64,000 nt of DNA, from NCBI GenBank assembly GCA_035530195.1, contig DATKVG010000160.1:1-64000 (forward strand), in the 5' to 3' direction. Positions 31,365 through 43,988 of this stretch are shown here, in pieces (position 1 is the stretch's first letter; each line of letters begins with the position of its first letter). Position numbers and translations under genes: made by a program. The DNA is from JAPLKX01 sp035530195 (GTDB taxonomy: Bacteria; Hydrogenedentota; Hydrogenedentia; Hydrogenedentales; SLHB01). The notes under the pieces were generated by a model. It was given only the letters and a program-made list of their open reading frames with translations. It ran no database searches and was not told the DNA's origin.

Positions 31365-33532
31365 TTTTTCTTTCCCTCGATAATCTGCAATGGCGACTGG
31401 CTCACCATGAACATTTTCACACTCCCCGAATTAAACCGGATCTTCGCACGCAGTTTGTCGCCCGACCCGGTCGTGTACATCACATATCCCCGGCCGAACT
31501 TCGGATGGTGCACGGGCGTGCCCGTCTTCATCGCCCCTTCCGCCACGGCATCCGCCGCGGCTTCCGGGGGCTGTCCGCCGACGGGCCGCTTCGCCAGCGA
31601 GGGACGCCCGGCCGGCATCTCGCGCGGCTCCTTCCGCACCCGCACCAACTGCCCGCCGATTTCGTGCACAAACCGCGAGAGGGCGCGATCCTCTCTGGCG
31701 CCATGCATCATGCGCGACTGGGCCGCCGTCAGCGTCAGCTTTTTGCGCGCGCGCGTCATCGCCACGTAACACAGCCGCCGCTCTTCTTCAACCTCGCGTT
31801 CGGACTCGGCCGTCACGTGCGGCAGCAATCCTGCCTCCAACCCTATCAGGAACACCGTGTCGAACTCAAGCCCCTTGGCGCTGTGACAGGTCAGCAACGT
31901 GACGGCGCCCTCGCGCACGGCCAGTTCGTCGGCCTCGCTGTACAGCGCCAAATCCTGCAGGAACTCCACAACCCCGCCCGTCTGCTGCCCGTCGAACTGG
32001 GCGCACGCCGACAAGAATTCGTCCACCGTTTCGAGCCGGGACCGGAAATCCTTCTCGTCGGACTGCCGCAGGTACTCGCGGTACTTTGTCGTGTCGAGAA
32101 TCAGGTTGACGAGATCGCGCACGGGCATCCGCTTGCTCTGGTATGCGAGGTCGTCGATCAGATGGACAAACCCGAGCGCCGCATTGCGCATCCGCGGGTT
32201 GAGCGTTTGGTCGTGTTCGGTGTCGCGCAACACCCCGAGCAGCGGCTCGTTCCGCTCTTTGGCGTATTCCTCGAACCGTTCCATGGTGACGCCGCCGATG
32301 CCGCGCGGGGGCACGGCGATGATCCTGCGCAGCGATTCGTCGTCGGCCGGGTTTACCAGCAGCCGCATGTAGCCGAGCAGGTCCTTGATTTCCTTACGGC
32401 TGTAAAACCGCACGCCGCCAACCACGACGTAGTTCATTCCGCGCCGGCGTAACGCTTCCTCGACCAGGCGCGACTGCCAGTTCGCCCGATACAATACCGC
32501 AGACCGTTCCGCGCCATCGCCCAGCTTCTTCACTTCCTCGACCACCCACTCCGCCTCCTCCTCGGCCGACCCCGCCACGTAAAAGCCCACGGGCTCGCCG
32601 TGCTTGTGGGCGGTGTAGAGCGTCTTGCCGAGCCGGCGCCGGTTGTTTTTTACCAGCTCGTTGGCCGCAGCCAGGATCGGCGCGGTGCTGCGATAGTTCT
32701 GTTCGAGCCGAACGACGCGCGCGTTCTCGAAATCGCGCTCAAAATCGAGGATGTTCCGGATGTTGGCGCCGCGCCACGAGTAGATGCTCTGGTCTTCGTC
32801 GCCGACGACGAAGATGTTGCCGTGGCCGTCGGTGAGCAATCGGGCGATCTCGTACTGCGCCCGGTTGGTGTCCTGGTACTCGTCGACGAGGATGTGTCTG
32901 TACCTTCGCCGGTACTTGTCTCGCGCGTCTTCGTGCTCGCGCAGCAGCCGCACCAGCAGCACGAGCAGGTCGTCGAAATCGAGCGCCGACGCACGCCGCA
33001 GCGCGTCGTGGTACTGGTTCCACAACAGCCGGCACGTCTCCTCGGCGTCATTCGAGCACGGCGCGGAGTCCGGCTCGGCGAGATCCTGTTTGAGGCGGCT
33101 GATCCAGCTCACGACGTCGCGCGGCGTCAGTTTGACGTGCGTCGCGGGCAGGTCGCGAAGGAGCCGCCGCATCAGCGAGAGTTGGTCGGCCTCGTCGAAG
33201 ATGGTGAACGACGGCCGCAACCCGAGCCGCTCGATCTCGCGGCGCAGCACGTACAGCGCAAAGGCATGAAACGTGCCCACCCACGACGCCAGCCGTTCCG
33301 TTCCCAGCCGGCCCATCACGCGCGCGATGACGCGCGCCCGCATCTCGTTGGCCGCGCGGTTCGTGAATGTCAGGGCGAGGATGTTGCGGGGGTCGACGCC
33401 GCGCTCTTCGATCAGCCACACGATCCGCTCGACGATTACGCGCGTCTTGCCGGTTCCCGCGCCCGCCAAAACGAGGGTGGGACCATCGGGGGAAGTCGCT
33501 GCGGTGCGTTGCGCTTCGTTGAGTTCAATCAT
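31361..33532 (-). CDS. UvrD/PcrA-family ATP-dependent DNA helicase
   Basis: A 723-residue superfamily 1 3'-5' helicase. Motif I GAGTGKTRV (near residue 27), motif Ia LTFTNRAANEM, motif II VDEYQDTN, motif III GDEDQSIYSWRGA, motif IV EQNYRST, motif V LLTCHSAKGLEFDTVFL and motif VI CYVAMTRARKKL are all present. The C-terminus has the PcrA-type tail (VHHPKFGRGYV), used for RNA polymerase contact in relatives. It acts in nucleotide excision and mismatch repair and in removing recombinase. Length is slightly below PcrA. It precedes pheA with a 4-base overlap. A nonamer array lies just upstream. Confidence 0.94.
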   Translation of the reverse strand: MIELNEAQRTAATSPDGPTLVLAGAGTGKTRVIVERIVWLIEERGVDPRNILALTFTNRAANEMRARVIARVMGRLGTERLASWVGTFHAFALYVLRREIERLGLRPSFTIFDEADQLSLMRRLLRDLPATHVKLTPRDVVSWISRLKQDLAEPDSAPCSNDAEETCRLLWNQYHDALRRASALDFDDLLVLLVRLLREHEDARDKYRRRYRHILVDEYQDTNRAQYEIARLLTDGHGNIFVVGDEDQSIYSWRGANIRNILDFERDFENARVVRLEQNYRSTAPILAAANELVKNNRRRLGKTLYTAHKHGEPVGFYVAGSAEEEAEWVVEEVKKLGDGAERSAVLYRANWQSRLVEEALRRRGMNYVVVGGVRFYSRKEIKDLLGYMRLLVNPADDESLRRIIAVPPRGIGGVTMERFEEYAKERNEPLLGVLRDTEHDQTLNPRMRNAALGFVHLIDDLAYQSKRMPVRDLVNLILDTTKYREYLRQSDEKDFRSRLETVDEFLSACAQFDGQQTGGVVEFLQDLALYSEADELAVREGAVTLLTCHSAKGLEFDTVFLIGLEAGLLPHVTAESEREVEEERRLCYVAMTRARKKLTLTAAQSRMMHGAREDRALSRFVHEIGGQLVRVRKEPREMPAGRPSLAKRPVGGQPPEAAADAVAEGAMKTGTPVHHPKFGRGYVMYTTGSGDKLRAKIRFNSGSVKMFMVSQSPLQIIEGKKK

Positions 33533-33543
33533 CTTTGAATTTT

Positions 33544-33579
33544 AACCACAAAGAGTACAAAGAGTACAAAGAGTAACCC
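33544..33579. repeat. Nonamer tandem array (AACCACAAA type, 4 units)
   Basis: AACCACAAA, GAGTACAAA, GAGTACAAA, GAGTAACCC. It lies 11 bases upstream of the helicase start codon, in the region between divergent genes. Confidence 0.85.
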
Positions 33580-33642
33580 CGATTCCTTGCGCCGGATGTT
33601 CAAACCCTGCATAATCCGGCAAAACAATAAGGAGGCTGCCTG

Positions 33643-34089
33643 ATGGGTGCCGACCAAACCGAGGCGCACTACCGCAAGCTGGAAAACATGTACCTTGGGG
33701 CGCCCGTCAACGCCTACTACAAGCCGCAAATCCGCATCGGGCAGGGGCGAGCAGACCTGGTGTTTCCGGTCCGCCACGACCTCTACCACGCGGCCAACGC
33801 GGTTCACGGCGCCTCATATTTCAAAGCTATTGACGATGCGGCGTTCTTCGCAGCCAACAGCCTGGTGTTCGACGTGTTCCTGCTGACGGCGAGCCTCACC
33901 TGCTACCTCGTGCGGCCGATTACCGAAGGCGAAATCCGGGCGGCGGGCTGCGCCGTTTGCGAGACACGGTCGGTCATCCTCGCCGAAACCGTCCTTACCG
34001 ATTCCGGCGGCAATGAGATCGGCCGGGGCTCGGGCAGTTTCGTGCGGAGCAAAACCAAGCTGGACTCGGTTCCCGGTTACGGCAATTAG
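33643..34089 (+). CDS. PaaI-type hotdog thioesterase
   Basis: A 148-residue single hotdog-fold protein. AAGGAGG precedes the ATG by 8 bases. ANAVHGASYFKAIDDAAFFAANSLV is the conserved helix segment with the HG and acidic residue of the PaaI/YbgC-like acyl-CoA thioesterases; LTASLTCYLVRPITEGEIRAAG forms the second core strand pair. It likely hydrolyses an acyl- or aryl-CoA thioester. The natural substrate is unknown and the gene stands alone. Confidence 0.85.
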   Translation: MGADQTEAHYRKLENMYLGAPVNAYYKPQIRIGQGRADLVFPVRHDLYHAANAVHGASYFKAIDDAAFFAANSLVFDVFLLTASLTCYLVRPITEGEIRAAGCAVCETRSVILAETVLTDSGGNEIGRGSGSFVRSKTKLDSVPGYGN

Positions 34090-34093
34090 CCTC

Positions 34094-34156
34094 AAAAGAA
34101 CGCAAAGAGCACAAAGATCTATTCTTGACTCTTTGTGATCTCTGCGTTCTTTGTGG
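34094..34156. repeat. Inverted pair of nonamer arrays; likely bidirectional terminator
   Basis: Three units on the left (AAAAGAACG, CAAAGAGCA, CAAAGATCT) and their near reverse complement on the right (ACTCTTTGT, GATCTCTGC, GTTCTTTGT). The two halves pair over about 26 bases with about four mismatches around a short loop. The pair fills almost the whole 68-base gap between two convergent genes. Confidence 0.8.
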
Positions 34157-34157
34157 C

Positions 34158-37100
34158 TTACATTTGTTCTTCCTGAAACTCCGGCTCGTCGGGCAGCGGC
34201 TTCTTATCCATCTTTCCATCTTTTGTAACTGCGCGATAGGCTCCGTTTGTTGCGGCGAAGCCGAAGTCGATGACTTTCCTTTCGGGGTTCCCGCGGCCTT
34301 CGATGGCGACCTGCCGGGCGTTGACGTAGAACTCGCCTTCGGATTTACTCCACTCGACGATCACGCCATCTTTGCGTTCGATGGCCGATTCGGTGCCGTT
34401 CGCCGTGGCGTAGAACCCGTACATCGGGAGTATGTGCCCGCTGGCGAGCGTCCAGTCGTCCGCGCCACGGTTCACCCAGACCTCGGCGCCGCGCGGGCGC
34501 GCGTTTTCCCACGTGACGTGCTGGCGGTGGATGTCGCCGCCGTCGAACTCGACGTCCTTCATCTGCGCACCGGCCAACGCCCGCATCAGGCCGTCCAGCA
34601 GCCAATATTTGCGCACGCCGTCGCGGCTGAACGGTGCAGGCGTCATGCCGGGGTGGCCGGTGAGGACCTCGGTGCAGATGTAGTCGTCGCTGTAAATGCC
34701 GTGGTTGGGCGCATCCAGCCCACCGCTGTATCGCGAGCCGTAGCCGGCGCCGTGTAGGGCGAACCGGTCGTGGTGCGCGAAATCCAGCCACGGGATGCGC
34801 TCGGAGTCTTTGCATTTGATGCGCCACACGGTCCACGGCGCATCTTTGGGCGGGTCGGACTCGACGCGCAGGTGGTTGGCCTGCGCGCCGTCGAGCGACC
34901 CGATGAGCTGATCGTGGCCGCTCTCGCTGATCTGTGGGGCGTTGTTGCCGAGCGTTTCACGGATCCAATTGAACGCATCGGCCCAGGCGTCGCGCGTGTA
35001 CTTGCGGTCGAGGAACCGGCCGTCGCGCGTCCACGAGTCATACGGGCCGATGGACGACCACACATCGATGAAATAGGCGGAAGCGGCGGTGTTATCGCGG
35101 ACGAACTCGACGTTCTGTTCGAGCATCGGCCGGTACGCGTCCGTCAGCCACCGGTACGCCTGCGCGCCGCGGCCGGCGTTGAACCACCCGCGGATTGGGT
35201 AGCCGTCCGGTGTGAACGAGACGTTGTCGTAGAAGAAACTGTCGGCGTCGGGGTAGAGGTCGATGTAGTTGTCATGCAGGGCAAACAGCACGCCGTGATC
35301 TTTGCAGACCTGCGCCAGCCGCTGGAATTCTTCGAGCGTGCCGAACTGCGGGTTGGGCGGCCAGATCTCGGGCAGGCGGTAGTCATACCCCCACCGCTGC
35401 CAGTTGTGCCACACCACCGCGCTGTTCGTCATGCCGTACTCGAACGATTTGGCGAGTTTCTCCGCCGAATCCGCGTAATGGCCGCCCCACAGGTCGAACA
35501 CGAACCGACCCGCCAGTTGAGGTATGCCGGGAGCGGGTTTCAGCCCGTTGATATCGCGCCACACTCGCACCGCGTCCCACACGCTGGGCGCGGGGATGAA
35601 CGTCATGGTGTGGTCGAGAGCCCCGTAGAGTGTGTACCGTGTTGCCCGCGGATCGACATGCAAGCGCGACGGCGGCAAATCAACCGCCTGCACCATGCCG
35701 AATCCCGGGGCGAATTCAAAACCAACGAACGAGGTTGCCAACTGGTGCCCGTCAAAACCCAGGTCAAACGGCTCCGGCTCGACGAGAACGTTCCCCAGCC
35801 CCGCGTAAACGCGCTCCGCGGGCGCGGTCCACGGTCCCACTGACACGTCTTCGAGGTACACCGCCGACCATGGGATCGGCGCGGGCGTGTTTTCGAGCTT
35901 GAAGACCGCCCGCAACGCCCGCCCGTCGTCAACGTACAAGTGCACGACCACGTCGAACGTGCCGCGGTACGACGAGAACGTGTGGCGGTACGTTAGGCCG
36001 TTGTCCGATGGTTCGGCGGCGGCCCGCGTCAGCGCGTTGAGCGCCGACGATTCCGCGATCGAGTCGTCCAGCACGCGTGCTTCGAACCCGTCGAACGCGA
36101 CCACGGCGTCGCCGTTCCAAAACGCGATCTGCGCGTCAAGCAACCCACGCGGGCCCGGTGTCACCCGGACCACGTACCGCCGGCCATCATTCTGGATAGC
36201 GCCAAGCTCGATGGACGGCAGGGGAGTGGGGGCGGCGGGTTCTTTAATGGCGCCCGCGGTCACGGTTGGATTGCCCCAATACGACGCGTCGCAGGCGGTG
36301 TTGTTCTGCGGCCCCGGGTGCGATTCGAGTTGAAGCCGTATTGCCTGGCCCGCGAACCGCGACAGATCGACACCGAGTTCTTCCCATTGCTTCGCGGCTG
36401 AGTGGCGCTCGAACAGCACCTCGCCCAACTGGCCGTCCGGCGCGTCAAACGGCGTCACACGCACGCGGAACGTCACGCCGTCGCTGAGGCCTTCGGCCTC
36501 GGTACTGTCGCGGATGGCGGTTGCGGCGGTGAATCGGGCCGGCTCGCCCGCGGGCAGCCGCAGCGGGAATTCGACCAGCGCCGTTCCGGCGAGGCCGTTG
36601 TACCATGGCGGGTGGATGCCGATCGCGTCGCGCGAGTCGGGCCGCTGCACCATCACGCCCGGTGACACCGCGGCGCGTGTCCGTTCTTCGCTGCCTTGCC
36701 AGCCCGCGGGCAGCACGACGGGCGGCTCACCGTTCACTTGGATCACGGTGCGGCGGATGGGCATCCGCGCCAGCGACAATGAGCGCCCGGCGGCAACATC
36801 GAGCGGGCGCCAATCGGCCCCCGGTTGAAACTGAACCGTGCCGCCCGCCAGACACTCGATTATGGCGACGGGATGGGCCGTGAGGCGCGCGCCGCCCGAC
36901 TCGAAGTCGACGTAAGCGTGAATCGGGTACAGCGCGTTGTACGTGCCCACGCCCGGCGTTACCTTGAACTCGACCGCTGTCTCCGCACCCGCAGACGCGG
37001 CCCACTGCGCCGATGCCGGCTCGATGCTCCAGGGATCGATGACGCGCACACGCACGGTGCCTGCCAGCGGAGTCTCGCCCGAGTTTTTCAGCACGACGCG

Positions 37101-37226
37101 CGCGGGCATAGGTTCGTTCAGCGCGGTTGCTGTTGCGGGGGCTTCGATTCGGGCCTGAATCGGCCCTGCAACGTCTTCGGGCGGGTTAAACGAAAGCGCA
37201 ATCAACAACGCGAAAGCAGCCGGCAT
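34158..37226 (-). CDS. Large secreted protein with glycosidase-like TIM-barrel region
   Basis: A 1022-residue protein with a short signal peptide (MPAAFALLIALSFNPPEDV). Residues about 25-130 look like an Ig/APHP-type beta domain; residues 200-330 hold a jelly-roll-like segment. From about 565 to 900 the sequence reads as a TIM barrel with aromatic clefts: RFVFDLWGGHYADS, VVWHNWQRWGYDYRLPEIWPPN, LFALHDNYIDLYPDADSFF, AYFIDVWSSIGPYDSWTRDG and ISESGHDQLIGSLDG. The conserved Asp and Glu there suggest a glycoside hydrolase related to the GH101/DUF5696 group, but I cannot assign a family. The C-terminal part is beta-rich. It is divergent from the next gene. Confidence 0.65.
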   Translation of the reverse strand: MPAAFALLIALSFNPPEDVAGPIQARIEAPATATALNEPMPARVVLKNSGETPLAGTVRVRVIDPWSIEPASAQWAASAGAETAVEFKVTPGVGTYNALYPIHAYVDFESGGARLTAHPVAIIECLAGGTVQFQPGADWRPLDVAAGRSLSLARMPIRRTVIQVNGEPPVVLPAGWQGSEERTRAAVSPGVMVQRPDSRDAIGIHPPWYNGLAGTALVEFPLRLPAGEPARFTAATAIRDSTEAEGLSDGVTFRVRVTPFDAPDGQLGEVLFERHSAAKQWEELGVDLSRFAGQAIRLQLESHPGPQNNTACDASYWGNPTVTAGAIKEPAAPTPLPSIELGAIQNDGRRYVVRVTPGPRGLLDAQIAFWNGDAVVAFDGFEARVLDDSIAESSALNALTRAAAEPSDNGLTYRHTFSSYRGTFDVVVHLYVDDGRALRAVFKLENTPAPIPWSAVYLEDVSVGPWTAPAERVYAGLGNVLVEPEPFDLGFDGHQLATSFVGFEFAPGFGMVQAVDLPPSRLHVDPRATRYTLYGALDHTMTFIPAPSVWDAVRVWRDINGLKPAPGIPQLAGRFVFDLWGGHYADSAEKLAKSFEYGMTNSAVVWHNWQRWGYDYRLPEIWPPNPQFGTLEEFQRLAQVCKDHGVLFALHDNYIDLYPDADSFFYDNVSFTPDGYPIRGWFNAGRGAQAYRWLTDAYRPMLEQNVEFVRDNTAASAYFIDVWSSIGPYDSWTRDGRFLDRKYTRDAWADAFNWIRETLGNNAPQISESGHDQLIGSLDGAQANHLRVESDPPKDAPWTVWRIKCKDSERIPWLDFAHHDRFALHGAGYGSRYSGGLDAPNHGIYSDDYICTEVLTGHPGMTPAPFSRDGVRKYWLLDGLMRALAGAQMKDVEFDGGDIHRQHVTWENARPRGAEVWVNRGADDWTLASGHILPMYGFYATANGTESAIERKDGVIVEWSKSEGEFYVNARQVAIEGRGNPERKVIDFGFAATNGAYRAVTKDGKMDKKPLPDEPEFQEEQM

Positions 37227-37415
37227 AGTGATTTTCTCCGAGTTGGGGCCATAATACGCAATCCTGAAGAGGAAAAACAGCGAAGAAGTGGGCCAAATCG
37301 GAATTGGGCCCTGCGGTAAATCGCGCTGGAGCGCGTTAAAGCACGGCTCAATTTAGGGAGGCACGGCTTGCGTTTTTTGCTATAGTGTTGCCGAAGTAAG
37401 CGGGAGTGCAGGCCC

Positions 37416-40472
<3,057 letters not shown>

Positions 40473-40559
40473 GCGCCCGGCCGTCCATTGCCCAAGGTCT
40501 TCCCCGATGTTAGACTACCCCGCAAGAAAAAGTGCGCGCATGCGCGGGGAGAACATGCA

Positions 40560-43500
40560 ATGGTTTTTCTCAAACCGTCAGTCGGCCTGGTAGTTCTCGC
40601 AATCATTCTCTGTGCAGCCGTTTCTCACGCGGATAAACAGCCTGCCGCCGCCATTGTCTCGCCGCCGGATGCCTCGCACTCCGAGCGCCTCGCCGCCGCC
40701 GAGATCCGCCGCTACGTCTACGTCTGCACGGGCATCCTTCTTCCCATAGTCGACGCCACCCCCGCTTCCGGCGACGTGATCGTCGCTGCTACCGTAGCCA
40801 AAGGCCTCGCGCCGCAGGAATACACCCTCGTCACGCGGCAGGAAGGCAAGCGGCGCATTCTTCGGCTTGCCGGAGGCAGCGACACCGCCACCCTCTATGC
40901 CGCCTATCGGTTCGCCGAGCACCTCGGCGTCCGCTTCTATATGCACGGCGACGTCATTCCCGACAAGCGCGTCAAGTTCGAAATCCCCGCCGTGAACGAG
41001 CAGGCCAAGCCGCTGTTCGAGTTGCGCGGCATCCAGCCGTTCCACGATTTCCCCGAAGGCCCGGACTGGTGGAACACCGACCAGTACAAGGCCATCCTGT
41101 CGCAACTTCCAAAAATGCGCATGAACTTTTTCGGCCTCCACACGTATCCCGAAGACCGGCCCGCCGCGGAACCGACCGTCTGGATCGGCATGCCCGAACA
41201 CTGCAACGAGGACGGCTCCGTCAACGCCTCGTACCCGTCCCTTTATTACAATACGGCGATGACGGCCGGCTGGGGGTTCGGCGCGAAGAAAACCAGCGAC
41301 TACAAGATGGGCGCGGCCGCCCTGTACGACAGGGACGGCTACGGCAGCGACGCCATTCGCGGGTTCGAGCCACGGCCCGAAGCCGATCCCGACTGCAACG
41401 CACTGTTCGACCGGACGGGCGTAATGTTCCGCGACGCGTTCGACCACGCGCGTGCGCTCGGGATCAAGACGTGCGTCGGGACGGAGACGCCGCTGGTGGC
41501 GCCGCGCCGGGTTCAGGCGCGGGTGGGGCACGTCAATCCGGCGTTCGAGGTGCAGGGCGGCAACGTCGCCGCGTACGGCGCGCCCATCGAGGGCACCGAG
41601 GACGACGCCGTGTACCAGACGTGCCGCTGGAGCCTCAACGGATACACCTTCCCCGTTCCCGACGGCTCGTATACGGTGCGGCTCATGTTTTGCGAAACCC
41701 ACTACGATATTCCCGGCGCGCGTGTGTTCAATGTCAGCGTGCAGGGCCGGAGAGTCATTGAAAAGCTGGACGTTTTCGCAAAAGTCGGAAAAAACGTTGC
41801 GCTCGATTACGCGTTTGACAACATAAAACCTGTCGATGGCCGTATCGCCATCACGTTCGAGCCGGTCGTCGAGAACCCGTTCATCGCCGGCATCGAAATC
41901 GTGGGCGCTGACAAGACTATCAGAGTGAATTGTGGTGGGCCCGCGTTGAAAGACTTCATGGCGGATACCGGGGACTTGGTTGTTGCGCCGGACGACGTGC
42001 AGCGGCTGTACGAGGGCATGTTCACCCGCATCATGCGCGCGTATCCCATCGATTACTACTGGTTCTGGACGCCCGAGGGCTGGACGTGGCAAGGCACGAG
42101 CGAAGCCACGGTGCAGGCCACCATCGACGACATTAACCTGGCGCGGGCAGGCGCGTCGGCCGTGGGCGCGCCGTTCCAACTGGCGACGTGCGGCTGGGTG
42201 CTTGGCCCGCAGTACGATCGCGCCCTGTTCGACAAGGTCCTGCCCAAGGACATGCCCGTAAGCTGCATCAACCGGCAGGTCGGCCACGAGCCCGTCGACC
42301 CGGGGTTCGCCAACGTCCAGGGGCGGGGCAAGTGGGCCATTCCGTGGCTCGAAGACGACCCCGCGCTCCACTCGCCGCAGCTTTGGGCGGGCCGAATGCG
42401 GCGCGACGCGTGCGACGCGCTGACGTACGGCTGCACGGGCCTGATGGGCATCCACTGGCGCACCCGGATTCTCTCGCCGAACGTTTCCGCGCTCGCGCAG
42501 GCGGCGTGGTCGCAGGAGTTCGACGACCCGCGGCCGTCGCGCGAGGGCGTCGAGGGCGGCGGGTCGGCCACCGCGAAGGCAAAAGAGTTCACGGATACCG
42601 ACAACGACGCCCTCTACCGCACCGCCCGCAAAGACGTGAACGCCTACCATATCCTCGTTCCCAACGGCCGATACCGCGTCACGCTCCAGTTCTGCGAGCC
42701 GGAGCACGCCGAGATCGGCAAGCGCGTGTTCGACGTCAAGCTCGAAGGCGAGACGGTTCTAACGCGGCTGGACATCTTCGAGCACGTCGGCAGCGGCCGC
42801 GCGCTTGATTTCGAGTTCGGCGGAGTCGCCGTCAAAGACGGCCGGATGGACATCGAGTTTGTCAGGAGGGTCGACGTGCCGTGCATCGCGGCGGTCTCGG
42901 TTGAAGGCGCCAACGCCAAACGGCGGATCAACTGCGGCGGCCCGGCCTTGGCCGATTACGAAAAAGACCTCGAGCCAATTGACCTGTTTATCCCGGCGGC
43001 CGACTTTTATGCGGACTGGGCGCGGGCCGAATTCGGGCCGAACGTCGCCGGCAAGACCGCCAAGATTTTCGCCCGGATCGACTGCCACCTGCCGCGCCCG
43101 TCCGACTGGACCGACGGCCCCGGCGGGTACCGGCCCGACAACGCGCCGTGGTCACGCGTCGAGAAAGACTATGCGTACGTCGACGAGTTTGCGGGCTTGC
43201 GCAAGAAGGTCAAGAGCCCCGGCCACCTCGATCGGTTCGATTACTGGCTGGCCAACTTCCGGTTCATGCGTGCGTCGGCGCGGATGAAATGCGCGTGGGG
43301 CGCGTTCAACAAGGCCCTCGGCAAGGCCAAACAGGCTCCCGCCGCCGAGCAGGCCCGGCTCGCGCGCGACGAGGCGGTGCCCGCCCGGGTCGAACTGGTT
43401 GGCGCGGTGCGCGAAATGTACGCCGAGTTGCTCAAAACCGTCAGCACCACCGGCGAGATGGGCTCGATCACCAACCTCGAACAGCACACGCTACCGCATG

Positions 43501-43880
43501 TGATCGAAAAGCCGGGCGTAGAGCTTGAGGCGCTGCTCGGCGGGCCGCTCCCGCCCGAAGCGCAACTCCCGGCCGATTACGCCGGCCCGGCCCGCATCAT
43601 CGTGCCGGTCGTCCGCACCTCGCTCGAGCAGGGTGAGCCGCTCAACATCGTCGCCACCGTCCTGGCCGAGATGCCGCCCGGGTCCGTGTCGCTATACTGG
43701 CGGCCGCTGGGCCAAGGCGAGTTCACCGAAGTCCCGCTTGCTCACGTCGCCCGCGCCATGTACGCGACCATGCTGTCCGTGAATGAAGACATCGAGTACT
43801 ACATCAAAGCCGCCGACGCCGTATGGCCTGCAACGGCCCCGGAGTTGAACCAGACTCTAGTTGTCGTTGCGGACAGTTGA
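40560..43880 (+). CDS. Secreted double-malectin protein with alpha-glucuronidase-like N-terminus
   Basis: A 1106-residue protein. ATG 40560 follows GGGAGAA by 8 bases and opens a signal peptide (MVFLKPSVGLVVLAIILCAAVSHA). Residues 30-130 resemble the N-terminal domain of GH67/DUF4838 proteins (ERLAAAEIRRYVYVCTG, LRLAGGSDTATLYAAYRFAEHLGVRFYMHGD). A TIM-barrel-like region is interrupted by a malectin domain at about 323-447 and another at about 677-790; both share the pattern Y-R/Q-T...P-(D/N)-G-x-Y-x-V-x-L-x-F-C-E and end in a (V/I)NCGGPAL stretch. Malectin domains bind di-glucosides or similar sugars. It is probably a polysaccharide-degrading enzyme; catalytic residues are not identified. It follows the HzsA-like gene by 87 bases. 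Confidence 0.75.
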   Translation: MVFLKPSVGLVVLAIILCAAVSHADKQPAAAIVSPPDASHSERLAAAEIRRYVYVCTGILLPIVDATPASGDVIVAATVAKGLAPQEYTLVTRQEGKRRILRLAGGSDTATLYAAYRFAEHLGVRFYMHGDVIPDKRVKFEIPAVNEQAKPLFELRGIQPFHDFPEGPDWWNTDQYKAILSQLPKMRMNFFGLHTYPEDRPAAEPTVWIGMPEHCNEDGSVNASYPSLYYNTAMTAGWGFGAKKTSDYKMGAAALYDRDGYGSDAIRGFEPRPEADPDCNALFDRTGVMFRDAFDHARALGIKTCVGTETPLVAPRRVQARVGHVNPAFEVQGGNVAAYGAPIEGTEDDAVYQTCRWSLNGYTFPVPDGSYTVRLMFCETHYDIPGARVFNVSVQGRRVIEKLDVFAKVGKNVALDYAFDNIKPVDGRIAITFEPVVENPFIAGIEIVGADKTIRVNCGGPALKDFMADTGDLVVAPDDVQRLYEGMFTRIMRAYPIDYYWFWTPEGWTWQGTSEATVQATIDDINLARAGASAVGAPFQLATCGWVLGPQYDRALFDKVLPKDMPVSCINRQVGHEPVDPGFANVQGRGKWAIPWLEDDPALHSPQLWAGRMRRDACDALTYGCTGLMGIHWRTRILSPNVSALAQAAWSQEFDDPRPSREGVEGGGSATAKAKEFTDTDNDALYRTARKDVNAYHILVPNGRYRVTLQFCEPEHAEIGKRVFDVKLEGETVLTRLDIFEHVGSGRALDFEFGGVAVKDGRMDIEFVRRVDVPCIAAVSVEGANAKRRINCGGPALADYEKDLEPIDLFIPAADFYADWARAEFGPNVAGKTAKIFARIDCHLPRPSDWTDGPGGYRPDNAPWSRVEKDYAYVDEFAGLRKKVKSPGHLDRFDYWLANFRFMRASARMKCAWGAFNKALGKAKQAPAAEQARLARDEAVPARVELVGAVREMYAELLKTVSTTGEMGSITNLEQHTLPHVIEKPGVELEALLGGPLPPEAQLPADYAGPARIIVPVVRTSLEQGEPLNIVATVLAEMPPGSVSLYWRPLGQGEFTEVPLAHVARAMYATMLSVNEDIEYYIKAADAVWPATAPELNQTLVVVADS

Positions 43881-43988
43881 GCCCTCCTAAAAGCGGCAGC
43901 AAGCACGCTAAGAGCAGTCGGACTCCATAACCGGATTTGACTGGGCCTGGCTGCCCCGGCTAGCATGAAGTCTTCAGGAGACCGGTTC

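Noticed and set aside
40578..42707. Minus-strand open frame of 709 codons
   Set aside because: Entirely antisense to the double-malectin gene, Arg/Val-rich without motifs.
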